Counted from the first letter of the stretch, positions 6,724 through 13,770 are shown. The stretch is 16,979 bases of DNA from an uncultured Eubacteriales bacterium (GCA_900320415.1 ONSE01000051.1:1-16979), one strand, 5' to 3'. The notes: a model not told the origin generated them from the letters alone. A program made the numbers and translations.

Positions 6724-7380
6724 TCAGCCTGTCATCCGCTTGCGGATCTCCCCGAGGATTTTTTTCTCGCGTCTGCTGACCTGCACCTGCGTCATGTTTA
6801 ACAATCCGGCTGTTTCAACCTGCGTTTTACTTTGAAAGTAGCGCAGGTTGATTATTTTTTTATCCCGTTCGTCCAGCTTGTCGATCGCCGCGCGAAGGCT
6901 CAGCCGCTCCGCGATCTCGTCCTGAAAGTCGGGAGAGGGAACGTCCAGCTGCGGTGAGTCCTCTCCGTCGTACTCCATGTTGAGGGAGAGAGGCGCTTTG
7001 GCGCTGTTGAGCGCCTCGCAAATCTCTCCGCTTGGGACAGAAAGCGCTTTTGCGAGATACGAAACACTCGGTTCCGCGCCGTGCTCCCGGAAATATTCGT
7101 TGCTGACCGCATTGATTTTCATGGATAGCTCGCGCAGCCGCCGGCTGACCCGCACCGCGCCGCCGTCTCGGAACAGGCGGCGCACCTCGCCCAGGATCAC
7201 GGGGAAGGCGTAGGTGGAAAACTGCAGGCCGCGGCTCTCGTCAAAGTTGTTGATGGCTTTCGTCAGCCCGAGACATCCCGCCGCGAACAGCTCCTCGTAA
7301 TCGATCCCCTTGCCCGCGAAGCGCCTGCAAATGGCATGGACCAGCCCCATGTGCCTTTCGGCAAGCTCGTCCTTACGCAT
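6724..7380 (-). CDS. sigF: RNA polymerase sporulation sigma factor SigF (SpoIIAC)
   Basis: This 218-residue sigma-70 family protein lacks region 1, as forespore sigma factors do. Region 2 spans about 10-72 with DYEELFAAGCLGLTKAINNF and FSTYAFPVILGEVRRLFRD; region 3 is about 80-150; and region 4 (about 165-215) has the helix-turn-helix TQVETAGLLNMTQVQVSRREKK. It is the third gene after spoIIAA and spoIIAB, overlapping spoIIAB by 8 bp, with only a weak ribosome site, so its translation is probably coupled. In the known system SigF is held inactive by SpoIIAB and becomes active in the forespore after asymmetric septation. SigG is the closest paralogue family, but the operon context settles the assignment. 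Confidence 0.96.
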   Translation of the reverse strand: MRKDELAERHMGLVHAICRRFAGKGIDYEELFAAGCLGLTKAINNFDESRGLQFSTYAFPVILGEVRRLFRDGGAVRVSRRLRELSMKINAVSNEYFREHGAEPSVSYLAKALSVPSGEICEALNSAKAPLSLNMEYDGEDSPQLDVPSPDFQDEIAERLSLRAAIDKLDERDKKIINLRYFQSKTQVETAGLLNMTQVQVSRREKKILGEIRKRMTG

Positions 7381-7804
7381 CGGATATCCGCTTTTCGAGC
7401 GTCACGGAGGTTCCCTGTCCGAGCCGCGAGGTGACGCGCACCTTGTCGCAGAAGCTCTGCATGACGGCAAAGCCCAAGCCCGCGCGCTCCTCCTCGGGCG
7501 CTGTGGTGAACAGCGGCTCCATCGCCTGCTTCACATCGGCGATCCCGACGCCCTTGTCCCGGATCCTGATGATCACCCGGCGGTCCTCCGTGATTTTGCC
7601 CGTTATGTAAATCATGCCGCCCGCACGGCGGTAGCCGTGGACGATAGAGTTGGTCACCGCCTCGGAAACGGCGGTTTTCAGGTCGCTCAGCTCGCTCACG
7701 GTGGGGTCGAGCGGTGCGATAAACGCGGCAGTCACCGTTCGCGCGAATGCCTCATTGCAGCTCCTTGAAGGAAAGCTCAGCTTCATTTCGTTGGTTGTTT
7801 TCAT
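7373..7804 (-). CDS. spoIIAB: Anti-sigma F factor SpoIIAB (serine kinase)
   Basis: This 143-residue GHKL-fold protein is the usual family length. The N-box is E48-AVTNSIVH (48-56), the G1 box is RDKGVGI (82-88), and the G2 box is ERAGLGFAVM (106-115). It binds SigF and phosphorylates SpoIIAA on serine using ATP, which keeps SigF off before septation. The ATG at 7804 overlaps the spoIIAA stop by 4 bp (ATGA), and the gene runs 8 bp into sigF, so the three are translationally linked, matching the partner-switching stoichiometry known from Bacillus. Confidence 0.96.
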   Translation of the reverse strand: MKTTNEMKLSFPSRSCNEAFARTVTAAFIAPLDPTVSELSDLKTAVSEAVTNSIVHGYRRAGGMIYITGKITEDRRVIIRIRDKGVGIADVKQAMEPLFTTAPEEERAGLGFAVMQSFCDKVRVTSRLGQGTSVTLEKRISDA

Positions 7805-8100
7805 CTCAGCACCCCCAGTCCTTCCAGTCCCGACATCGCGAAAATGCGGTACAGGCGGTCGGGAATATTGACGACGTGCAGCATACCGCCCAGCAGCTTC
7901 ATCATGCGGTACCGCCCCATCACCAGCCCTACGCCGGAGGAATCCATGAAGCCCACCCGGCTAAAGTCCAGCCGCAGCAGGGACGGCTTGAGCGACTGCG
8001 CCGACGCGTCCACCTGTGCGCGGATGCCCGCGGCGCTGTCGTGGTCGATCTCACCCTCAAGATAGGCGGTGAGGACGCCGTTTTGAAATTCCGTTTTCAA
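7801..8100 (-). CDS. spoIIAA: Anti-sigma F factor antagonist SpoIIAA (STAS domain)
   Basis: This is a 99-residue single STAS domain. The strand EGEIDHDSAAGIR is typical, and FMDSSGVGLVMGRY (51-64) contains the phosphoacceptor: S55 aligns with Ser58 of B. subtilis SpoIIAA. The unphosphorylated form displaces SigF from SpoIIAB. The start must be the TTG at 8098-8100, because an in-frame TAA lies directly before it (8101-8103) and the STAS fold begins at once. The nearest ribosome-site-like stretch, AAAGG, is distant, so initiation may be weak. It is the first gene of the spoIIA operon. The leader contains a hairpin and no promoter I could define. Confidence 0.95.
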   Translation of the reverse strand: MKTEFQNGVLTAYLEGEIDHDSAAGIRAQVDASAQSLKPSLLRLDFSRVGFMDSSGVGLVMGRYRMMKLLGGMLHVVNIPDRLYRIFAMSGLEGLGVLR

Positions 8101-8116
8101 TTACCATCAGCCTTTC

Positions 8117-8170
8117 TGAAAAGAATGCGAAAAGAAACGCTCCACACTAATGATAATTAGTATGGAGCGT
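8117..8170 (-). terminator. Hairpin with T-rich tail between folC and spoIIAA
   Basis: The stem pairs 8137-8144 with 8163-8170, then after one mismatch 8146-8151 with 8156-8161, around a 4-nt loop. On the minus strand it is followed by a T-rich stretch (8117-8136) and lies 33 bp after the folC stop, so it should end the trmN6-rsmI-folC transcript. The plus side is also A/T-rich. Only 36 bp remain between it and the spoIIAA start. Confidence 0.75.
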
Positions 8171-8203
8171 AAATTTTGTTTTATTCTGTCGATCGAAAAA
8201 ATT

Positions 8204-9490
8204 TTATTTTACGTGTGTCAGGATGTACGGGCGGATGCTGCCGGCGAGGTAGAGTGAGCCGCAGACAAGGACGGCGGCGTTTTCCCGTTCCGCCCGCTCA
8301 AAGGCTGTGTCAAAGGCAAGCTCCGCGCTGTCGAACGCTCTGACCTCCGCCGCGTGGGAGCGGCATTTCTCCGCCAGCAAGTCGGGGGCGAGTGCGCGGG
8401 GATTGTCGATCGGTACGGTGTAGATCGCTTCAAACACGCCGTCGAGGAGCCGCAGCGCGCTGTCAATGTCCTTGTCGGCGAGCATTCCGAGCACGCAGAG
8501 GATTTTTTTGCCTTCCAGAAAGCGGTCGATTGCCTGCTTGAGCGCGCCGATACCGTTGGGATTGTGGGCGCCGTCAAGGAGCACGAGCGGGCTTCCGCAG
8601 AGAGTTTCGAGCCGGGCGGGATTGACCGCGTTGAACAGACCCCTGCGGATATCCTCGGGGGAGATGTCCAGCTCTCCGTTGAGGGTGAGAACCTCGATCG
8701 CCGCGAGAGCCGTACGCGCGTTTTCAAGCTGATAGTCGCCCGCGAGGCGGAGAAGGATGGGTGCGCCCTGATAGAGGAACTCGCTTCCGCCAAGCGTGAT
8801 GTCCCGCAGCTCCAGACTGACGCTGCTGCTTTTGATCAATGGAATGTGCTTTGCCGCGGCAGTGCCGGCAATTACCCGCATCGCTTCCTCACACTGCGCC
8901 GAGGTGACGGCGAGGGAGCCTGATTTGAAGATACCGCATTTCTGTTCGGCAATGGCGGCGATGGTGTCTCCCAGTATCGCGGTGTGATCGAGCCCGATCG
9001 TCGTGATCACGGCGCACAGCGGCGGTCGGATGACGTTGGTGCAGTCCAGCAGGCCGCCCATGCCGGTTTCGAGTACGACAATATCGCATTCTGCCTGCGC
9101 GTGGATGTAGAACTCGAGCGCGTTGACGTACTCGAATTCGGTGATGACAATGCCTTCCGCGCGGAGCTGCTCGATGAGAGGGAAGGTTTTTTCCACCGCG
9201 TCGGTGAGCACCTCCTCCGAGACCATGGCGTTGTTGATCTGGATCCTCTCGCGGAAATCGGTGATATAGGGTGAGATAAAAAGCCCTGTTTTGTAGCCTG
9301 CCGCCACCAGGATCGCAGACAGCATGGCGCAGACGGAGCCTTTGCCGTTGGTGCCCGCCACATGGATATAGCGCAGCTTGTCCTGCGGATCGCCCATGCG
9401 GCGCAGCAGCTCGCGCACGCGGTCAAGTCCGGGCCGGGAGCCAAAGGTCAGCAGGGAGTGTATTTTGTTCAGCGCTTCGGTGTAGGTCAT
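8204..9490 (-). CDS. folC: Bifunctional folylpolyglutamate synthase/dihydrofolate synthase
   Basis: This 428-residue protein is the usual length of the Mur-ligase-like FolC family, which adds glutamate to dihydropteroate or folates with ATP in the cytosol. Motifs: P-loop AGTNGKGS (45-52), FISPYITDFRERIQIN (71-86), the metal-binding ETGMGG (141-146), LDHT (168-171), EQKCGIFK (182-189), GDYQLENA (251-258), DGAHNPNG (306-313) and the C-terminal CGSLYLAG (410-417). The ATG at 9490 overlaps the rsmI stop (ATGA), and AAGGAG lies 8 nt upstream, inside rsmI. It is the last gene of the trmN6-rsmI-folC unit. No folP, folB or folK is in the window, so whether it also acts as dihydrofolate synthase is not decided here. 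Confidence 0.95.
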   Translation of the reverse strand: MTYTEALNKIHSLLTFGSRPGLDRVRELLRRMGDPQDKLRYIHVAGTNGKGSVCAMLSAILVAAGYKTGLFISPYITDFRERIQINNAMVSEEVLTDAVEKTFPLIEQLRAEGIVITEFEYVNALEFYIHAQAECDIVVLETGMGGLLDCTNVIRPPLCAVITTIGLDHTAILGDTIAAIAEQKCGIFKSGSLAVTSAQCEEAMRVIAGTAAAKHIPLIKSSSVSLELRDITLGGSEFLYQGAPILLRLAGDYQLENARTALAAIEVLTLNGELDISPEDIRRGLFNAVNPARLETLCGSPLVLLDGAHNPNGIGALKQAIDRFLEGKKILCVLGMLADKDIDSALRLLDGVFEAIYTVPIDNPRALAPDLLAEKCRSHAAEVRAFDSAELAFDTAFERAERENAAVLVCGSLYLAGSIRPYILTHVK

Positions 9491-10317
9491 GTCGTCAGCT
9501 CCTTGTAGATCTCATTTTTCTTAAAGCCTGTCATTGCGGCAGCCTGTTTCGCGGCGTCGGTTGCCCTGCAGCCGTCGTTTTCCATGAGGGAACGCGCCAG
9601 TTTCACCGCGTCGCCGAGGGTGCAGGGTTCTTCGCTTTCCTCCTGCTTTTTTCCCTCGAGCACCAGCACGATCTCCCCCTTGAGGCGGCCGTCGGAAAAC
9701 TGCTCCGCCGCGAGGGAGGTGGTGGTGCGGATGACCTCCTCGTGTATCTTTGTGATTTCACGAACGATCGAGAGCCTGCGCTCACCAAACGCCGCGTACA
9801 GGTCGCGCAGGGTGGCGGGCAGCTTGTGCGGCGCCTCGTAAAAAATCATGGTTCGTTTTTCGTTTTGCAGACTTTGCAGATGCTCGCTTCGGCTTTTTTT
9901 GTTGACGCTGAGAAAGCCCTCAAAGCAAAAACGCCCCGTTTCCAGTCCTGAGACGGCGAGTGCGGCAATCACCGCGCTCGGACCGGGGATTACAACCGTT
10001 TTGATGCCGCGTTCGGCGCAAAGCCTGATCAGATCCTCTCCGGGGTCGGAGATGCAGGGCATACCCGCGTCGGTGACAATGGCGCAGTTTTCTCCGTTCT
10101 CTATGCGGCCGCAGATGATCTCGCCGCGCTCGCGCTTGTTATGTTCGAAGTAGCTCACCATCGGCTTTTTGATGCCGAGGTGGTTGAGCAGCCTGAGAGT
10201 GACCCTTGTGTCCTCGGCGGCGATAAAATCGACGCTCTCCAGCGTCGCCGCCGCCCGCGGCGAGAGGTCGGACAGGTTGCCGATGGGCGTGCCCGTGACA
10301 TATAAAATTCCGCTCAT
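9487..10317 (-). CDS. rsmI: 16S rRNA (cytidine(1402)-2'-O)-methyltransferase RsmI
   Basis: This is a 276-residue tetrapyrrole-methylase fold protein. The N-terminus GILYVTGTPIGNLSDLSPRA (3-22) and EDTR (35-38) are the RsmI signature, with TDAGMPCISDPG (82-93) and PGPSAVIAAL (111-120) in the SAM site and FYEAPHK (159-165) in the C-terminal half. The enzyme 2'-O-methylates C1402 in the ribosomal P site. B. subtilis yabC is the equivalent and also lies downstream of yabB. CGGAG precedes the ATG by about 7 nt. The gene is 13 bp after the trmN6-like gene and overlaps folC by 4 bp. Confidence 0.96.
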   Translation of the reverse strand: MSGILYVTGTPIGNLSDLSPRAAATLESVDFIAAEDTRVTLRLLNHLGIKKPMVSYFEHNKRERGEIICGRIENGENCAIVTDAGMPCISDPGEDLIRLCAERGIKTVVIPGPSAVIAALAVSGLETGRFCFEGFLSVNKKSRSEHLQSLQNEKRTMIFYEAPHKLPATLRDLYAAFGERRLSIVREITKIHEEVIRTTTSLAAEQFSDGRLKGEIVLVLEGKKQEESEEPCTLGDAVKLARSLMENDGCRATDAAKQAAAMTGFKKNEIYKELTT

Positions 10318-10330
10318 AGTGATCTCCGTA

Positions 10331-11065
10331 TCAGTGTTGATTTTTGTAGTCTCCGTAGATTTCCAGCATTTCAGGCGAAAAGCTGCCCTGCCCGTCCTCG
10401 ATGAACAGGGTGGGCTGAACGCTGAGAAAGCCGCGCCTGCCGCCTTTTCTGCCCTCGAGAAGGAAGAGCTTCGGCGCCTTGTCCTGCCGTTGCTGCACCA
10501 TGCGCAGCACCTTCGGCTCGAGCTGAAAGAGGCGCATTGCCTCCATCACGTCCGCCAGCCGTTCGGGGCGCTGACAGACGCAGAACCTGCCGCCGAACTG
10601 CAGCAGGCGGGATGCCGCCCCGCAGATGTCCTCCAGCGTACACTCCTCCTCGTGCCGCGCGATCAGCCTGCGGCTTTCGGGATTGACGATCCCGCTTCCG
10701 CTTTGCTTGTAGGGCGGGTTGCAGGCAACCACATCAAACGCGCCGAAGGGGAGGACTCCCCTGAGATCGCGGAGGTCGTGGTGATGGATTGTCAGACTTT
10801 GTTCCAGCGAGTTGATCCGGATGCTTTCCTCCGCCAGCTTGCAGGCGTCGGATTGTATCTCAACGGCGCTGACCGAAAGATTCGGGTTTTCCCTGAGCCA
10901 GAGCAGCGGTATGGTGCCGCAGCCTGTGCCGAGATCAACGCATTTTTTATGTCCCTTCGGCTGAGAAAAATGAGCCAGGAGAATGGTGTCGGTGGAAAAG
11001 TGGTAGCTGTCTGTGACATAAATCTGCATACCGCGTCCCAGCGGCTCGAGATGAAGGTGGTTCAT
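10331..11065 (-). CDS. tRNA1(Val) (adenine(37)-N6)-methyltransferase-like protein (YabB/TrmN6 family)
   Basis: This is a 244-residue class I SAM-dependent methyltransferase. The N-terminal YHFSTDTILLAHF (21-33) precedes motif I DLGTGCGTIPLL (44-55), the acidic motif VEIQ (68-71), and the catalytic NPPY (116-119), which is typical of N6-adenine methyltransferases. Residues 128-244 match the YabB/TrmN6 layout. I chose the ATG at 11065 because AAAGGA lies 7 nt before it and the fold begins there. An upstream frame to 11257 would run through the ferredoxin terminator and is composition-poor. First gene of the trmN6-rsmI-folC unit. No clear promoter in the 78 bp between the ferredoxin terminator and this start; some read-through may feed it. 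The exact tRNA substrate is inferred from family. Confidence 0.9.
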   Translation of the reverse strand: MNHLHLEPLGRGMQIYVTDSYHFSTDTILLAHFSQPKGHKKCVDLGTGCGTIPLLWLRENPNLSVSAVEIQSDACKLAEESIRINSLEQSLTIHHHDLRDLRGVLPFGAFDVVACNPPYKQSGSGIVNPESRRLIARHEEECTLEDICGAASRLLQFGGRFCVCQRPERLADVMEAMRLFQLEPKVLRMVQQRQDKAPKLFLLEGRKGGRRGFLSVQPTLFIEDGQGSFSPEMLEIYGDYKNQH

Positions 11066-11143
11066 AATGGTGTCCTTTCCGTGACTGTTGGTCAAAGGGA
11101 TGAAAATGGAGGAGGGGCAGGGGATCGGAATCGGCAGTTCCGA

Positions 11144-11183
11144 CAAAAAAGAAAGGCGGCAAGGACACAGAATCCTTGCCGCC
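11144..11183 (-). terminator. Rho-independent terminator of the ferredoxin gene
   Basis: A perfect 11-bp stem (11155-11165 with 11173-11183) and a 7-nt loop are followed on the minus strand by a T-rich run with six consecutive T (11144-11154). It lies 33 bp after the ferredoxin stop. Confidence 0.92.
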
Positions 11184-11216
11184 CGATGGTCATTTTTCAG
11201 ATAAGATCCTGAGTGA

Positions 11217-11387
11217 TCAGCCCTCCTGGGGAGCGCCGACAGGACAAACCTCTGCACATGAACCGCAGTCTACACAAGCGTCAGCGTCGATCACATACTT
11301 GCCGTCGCCCTCAGAGATAGCGGAGCAGGGGCACTCGTCCGCGCACGCGCCGCACATGATGCACTCATCGTTAATTACATATGCCAT
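11217..11387 (-). CDS. Small 2[4Fe-4S] ferredoxin
   Basis: This is a 56-residue clostridial-type ferredoxin, a full-length family member. Two cluster motifs are intact: C9-xx-C12-xx-C15-xxx-C19-P and C38-xx-C41-xx-C44-xxx-C48-P, with one additional cysteine at C21. Such proteins carry low-potential electrons in the cytoplasm, for example for hydrogenases, pyruvate:ferredoxin oxidoreductase or reductive biosynthesis. The ATG at 11387 has GGAGG 8 nt upstream. It is a single-gene transcription unit with its own strong promoter and a clear terminator, between ricT and the trmN6-like gene, so it interrupts the holB-ricT-yabB-rsmI order known from B. subtilis. Confidence 0.96.
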   Translation of the reverse strand: MAYVINDECIMCGACADECPCSAISEGDGKYVIDADACVDCGSCAEVCPVGAPQEG

Positions 11388-11400
11388 AGGTAAAGCCTCC

Positions 11401-11416
11401 TTGAAATTGATTTCAA
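11401..11416 (-). promoter_or_regulatory. Palindrome overlapping the ferredoxin transcription start (possible operator)
   Basis: TTGAAATTGATTTCAA is a 7-bp perfect inverted repeat with a 2-bp centre. It lies between the -10 box and the ribosome site of the ferredoxin gene, about where transcription should start. This is a plausible repressor site. No regulator is identified. Confidence 0.35.
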
Positions 11417-11420
11417 CTAT

Positions 11421-11448
11421 ATTATAACACGTATTTTGTCAATTGCAA
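11421..11448 (-). promoter_or_regulatory. Promoter of the ferredoxin gene
   Basis: On the minus strand TTGCAA (11443-11448) and a perfect TATAAT (11421-11426) are 16 bp apart, with an extended TGn before the -10. A full TTGACA sits only 10 bp before the -10 and is too close to serve as -35. Confidence 0.65.
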
Positions 11449-11503
11449 GAGGTTTGGCAAAATTTTGTGCCGGGAAACAAGGCCTTGGAAGCTGATTCTT
11501 AGC

Positions 11504-12370
11504 CTACTCCAGACCGTTCAGCTTTTCCATATCTTTTTTGTCCACCTTGATGTAGCCGTCCTTGATGAGGCGGCACTGTCTGACGGTGAAGGTTTTGGGC
11601 CCCACGTCGGCAGGCGCGTTGTCGAGCTTCACCTTGAGGGTGCGCGCGATCAGGTTATTTTCCACGACCAGTCCTCTTCCCTCGGGCGTGTTGACGATCG
11701 CGCCGATCTTCGGAGTGTGGCGCAGAAGGTCGGTATACGCCTCCTGTTCGTATTTGAGGCAGCACATCAGTCTGCCGCAGGTGCCCGAAATCTTGGTGGG
11801 AGAGAGGGACAGCCCCTGTTCCTTCGCCATCTTGATGGAAACGGGCTGGAACTCGCCCATAAAACGGCTGCAGCAGAAGGGTCTGCCGCAGATGCCCAGT
11901 CCGCCGAGCATCTTCGCCTCGTCTCTCACGCCGATCTGCCGCAGCTCGATACGGGTGCGGAACACCGACGCCAGGTCCTTGACCAGGGCGCGGAAGTCCA
12001 CTCTGCCGTTGGCAGTGAAATAAAAAATGATTTTGCTGTTGTCAAAGGTGTATTCGACGTTGACAAGCTTCATGCCCAGCTTGTGCTTGGCGATTTTTTC
12101 CTCGCAGATTTTGCGCGCCTGCACCTCCTTGGCGCGGTTTTCGTCCACGCGCCGGAGGTCTGCCTCGGTGGCGATTCTGACGAGCGGCTTGAGCGGATGG
12201 TTCAGCTCGTTCTCACCGATTTCCTTGTTGGGAACGGCTACCTCTCCGCATTCCAGCCCGCGCGCGGTTTCGACGATCACGCGGTCGCCGCGGCTGAGCT
12301 TGTTGTTAAGGGGGTCAAAGTAGTAGACCTTGCCTACCTCCTTGAACCTGACTCCGATTACCTCTGCCAT
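11504..12370 (-). CDS. ricT: PSP1-domain Fe-S protein RicT (YaaT)
   Basis: This is a 288-residue protein. The PSP1 domain carries the two cysteine signatures expected in RicT: C161-GRPF-C166-C167 and C198-GRLM-C203-C204. Further conserved parts are FTANGRVDFRALVKDLASVFRTRIELRQIGVRDEA-type sequence before the first motif (about 118-152) and GEFQPVSIKMAKEQGLSLSP-type sequence between them. In B. subtilis RicT joins RicA (YmcA) and RicF (YlbF) in an Fe-S-containing complex that affects Y-ring RNase-dependent mRNA maturation, sporulation, competence and biofilm. I chose the ATG at 12370, which has GGAGG 5 nt upstream; the frame could extend to 12394. It overlaps the end of holB by 13 bp. A gap of about 110 bp before the ferredoxin start shows no good terminator. 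Confidence 0.94.
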   Translation of the reverse strand: MAEVIGVRFKEVGKVYYFDPLNNKLSRGDRVIVETARGLECGEVAVPNKEIGENELNHPLKPLVRIATEADLRRVDENRAKEVQARKICEEKIAKHKLGMKLVNVEYTFDNSKIIFYFTANGRVDFRALVKDLASVFRTRIELRQIGVRDEAKMLGGLGICGRPFCCSRFMGEFQPVSIKMAKEQGLSLSPTKISGTCGRLMCCLKYEQEAYTDLLRHTPKIGAIVNTPEGRGLVVENNLIARTLKVKLDNAPADVGPKTFTVRQCRLIKDGYIKVDKKDMEKLNGLE

Positions 12371-13227
12371 AATATCCTCCTGTATTCTCCGCACAGCGAT
12401 GTTGTGAGAAGGTTGATGTTGATGTTCTGCCTGAGCATACCGTCGGACCTGTCTGTCAGCTCGATCATCCGGATGAGCTTGGCACGCGTCAGCTTTGCGG
12501 CGAGAAGCCGTGCCGTTTCTCCGTCTGTCAGCGCGTCGCCTCCCGAGAGGAGCGCCAGCGCATCGCGCAGCAGAAGTCTGACGGCGAGAAGGATCTCCTT
12601 CTGCCGTTCCTTGTCCGTCAGCGCGTTGAGCGCCTTCAGAAGCTCGTATTCGCGCGTTGAGAGAATGCCCTTTGCGATCGCTTTCGCCGCCTCCAGGCTC
12701 TCCGCGCCGATGTCCGCCTCTCCGCCCGTGCGGATGACGGTACAGCGGGAGCGGATGGTTCCCAGCAGCGCCTTCGCGCTCTCACAGAGCAGGAAGAAAT
12801 AGATGCGCTGCGGCGGTTCCTCAAGCAGCTTGAGGAACGCGTTCTGGGAGATTTCGGGGAAGCGTTTGTCCGCTTCCTCAAAGATATATACCTTGCAGTC
12901 CGCGTCATTGGGACGGATCTGCGCGTCACCCACGAGGGCGCGGAGCTGTTCTATGCTGTAAATGCCTGTTTTGCTTTTCTTTTCTGGCTGCACATAGCTG
13001 ATGTCGCAGTGTGTCTTGTTGAGCGCGTTGCGGCACTGCCTGCATACCCCGCAGGGCTTGTCCTCTCCCTGACACACCGCGTAGGCGGACAGACAGACCG
13101 CCAGCTCCATCGCCTTTTGCGGCGACTTGCTCTCGATGATCACGGCGTGGGGCAGCCTTCCCGACGCCGCGAGAAGACGCAGCGTGTGCTGTGTGCCGCT
13201 GTCAAGCTCGAATCCGCTGAAGCTCAC
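12358..13227 (-). CDS. holB: DNA polymerase III subunit delta prime
   Basis: This 289-residue clamp-loader subunit has the AAA+ layout. LPHAVII (25-31) precedes the Walker A position, but ESKSPQKA (32-39) lacks the GxxGxGK motif, consistent with delta prime not hydrolysing ATP. A zinc module is formed by C52, C59, C62 and C65. IFEEAD (115-120) is the Walker B/DExx region, NAFLKLLEEPP (129-139) is strongly conserved, and SRC (160-162) is the SRC motif. The start is a GTG at 13227, 1 nt after the phosphoesterase stop, with GGAGAG 7 nt upstream inside that gene. ricT follows with a 13-bp overlap, the same holB-ricT pairing as in Bacillus. Confidence 0.94.
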   Translation of the reverse strand: MSFSGFELDSGTQHTLRLLAASGRLPHAVIIESKSPQKAMELAVCLSAYAVCQGEDKPCGVCRQCRNALNKTHCDISYVQPEKKSKTGIYSIEQLRALVGDAQIRPNDADCKVYIFEEADKRFPEISQNAFLKLLEEPPQRIYFFLLCESAKALLGTIRSRCTVIRTGGEADIGAESLEAAKAIAKGILSTREYELLKALNALTDKERQKEILLAVRLLLRDALALLSGGDALTDGETARLLAAKLTRAKLIRMIELTDRSDGMLRQNININLLTTSLCGEYRRILWQR

Positions 13228-13228
13228 G

Positions 13229-13708
13229 TCAAATCTCTCCGTCCAGTCTGACGGCGCGGGTGACGATATCGCCCTTGTCCGTGATGTCGATATAGCCGTA
13301 GGAGGCGCGGTAGCCGTGGCAGGAGCCGGGATTGAGAATGTACAGCCCGTCCTGATACTCGCACATCGCGTTGTGCGTATGGCCGAAGCAGACGATGTCG
13401 GCGCCTCTTTCCCGCGCGGCGCAAATCAGGTTGTAAGGGGAAAACTTTACCTGAAACAGGTGACCGTGGGTGACAAATATCGTTTTTCCGTTTACTGTCA
13501 CGAGCTGCTCTGTACGATAAGCGCGTCCCGCGTCGCAGTTGCCGCGTACCGCGACGATCTGCTTGTCGGGAAAAGATTTTTCCAGCAGTTCAATCTGGTC
13601 CCTGCCGTCGCCGCAGTGAATGATCATTTCGGCGCCCGGGTTGCGCTCAATTGCCTTGAGCATGGTGCGGGTGTCGCCGTGTGTGTCGGAAAGAACTAAA
13701 ATTCGCAT
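13229..13708 (-). CDS. YfcE/MJ0936-family metallophosphoesterase
   Basis: This is a 159-residue single-domain calcineurin-like phosphodiesterase. All metal and active-site blocks are present: D8-T-H10 in LSDTHGD, HCGDG (31-35), GNCD (56-59), THGH (80-83) and GHTH (109-112), followed by NPGS (126-129). Family members hydrolyse phosphodiesters with Mn or Ni; the physiological substrate is generally unknown. The ATG at 13708 has GGAG 6 nt upstream; the frame is open further, but nothing conserved precedes the MRILVLSDTHG start. First gene of the phosphoesterase-holB-ricT unit, divergent from the small-gene cassette that begins 55 bp away. Confidence 0.93.
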   Translation of the reverse strand: MRILVLSDTHGDTRTMLKAIERNPGAEMIIHCGDGRDQIELLEKSFPDKQIVAVRGNCDAGRAYRTEQLVTVNGKTIFVTHGHLFQVKFSPYNLICAARERGADIVCFGHTHNAMCEYQDGLYILNPGSCHGYRASYGYIDITDKGDIVTRAVRLDGEI

Positions 13709-13742
13709 AAAAAACTCCGTTCTAAAAGCGCGGTTGGCGCAT

Positions 13743-13770
13743 AGTATAGGGTGAGGTGGTAATATGTCTG
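13743..13770 (-). promoter_or_regulatory. Possible promoter of the phosphoesterase-holB-ricT unit
   Basis: On the minus strand CAGACA (13765-13770, 4/6 match to -35) and TATACT (13743-13748, 5/6 match to -10) are 16 bp apart. The -35 would fall on the start codon region of the divergent small gene. Modest match only. Confidence 0.35.

Noticed and set aside
11066..11257. N-terminal extension of the trmN6-like gene
   Set aside because: The extra 64 residues cross the ferredoxin terminator and part of its coding end, have no conserved content, and the ATG at 11065 has a good ribosome site.
4165..11430. Shared 12-mer GTGTTATAATAT in the cotransporter promoter (4165-4176) and, reversed, in the ferredoxin promoter (11419-11430)
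   Set aside because: Both are simply extended -10 promoters with the same flanking bases; two copies do not show a shared regulator.
11478..11487. CAAGGCCTTG palindrome after ricT
   Set aside because: A perfect 10-mer palindrome, but without a T-tail or longer stem; a palindrome of this size is expected by chance at this window length.
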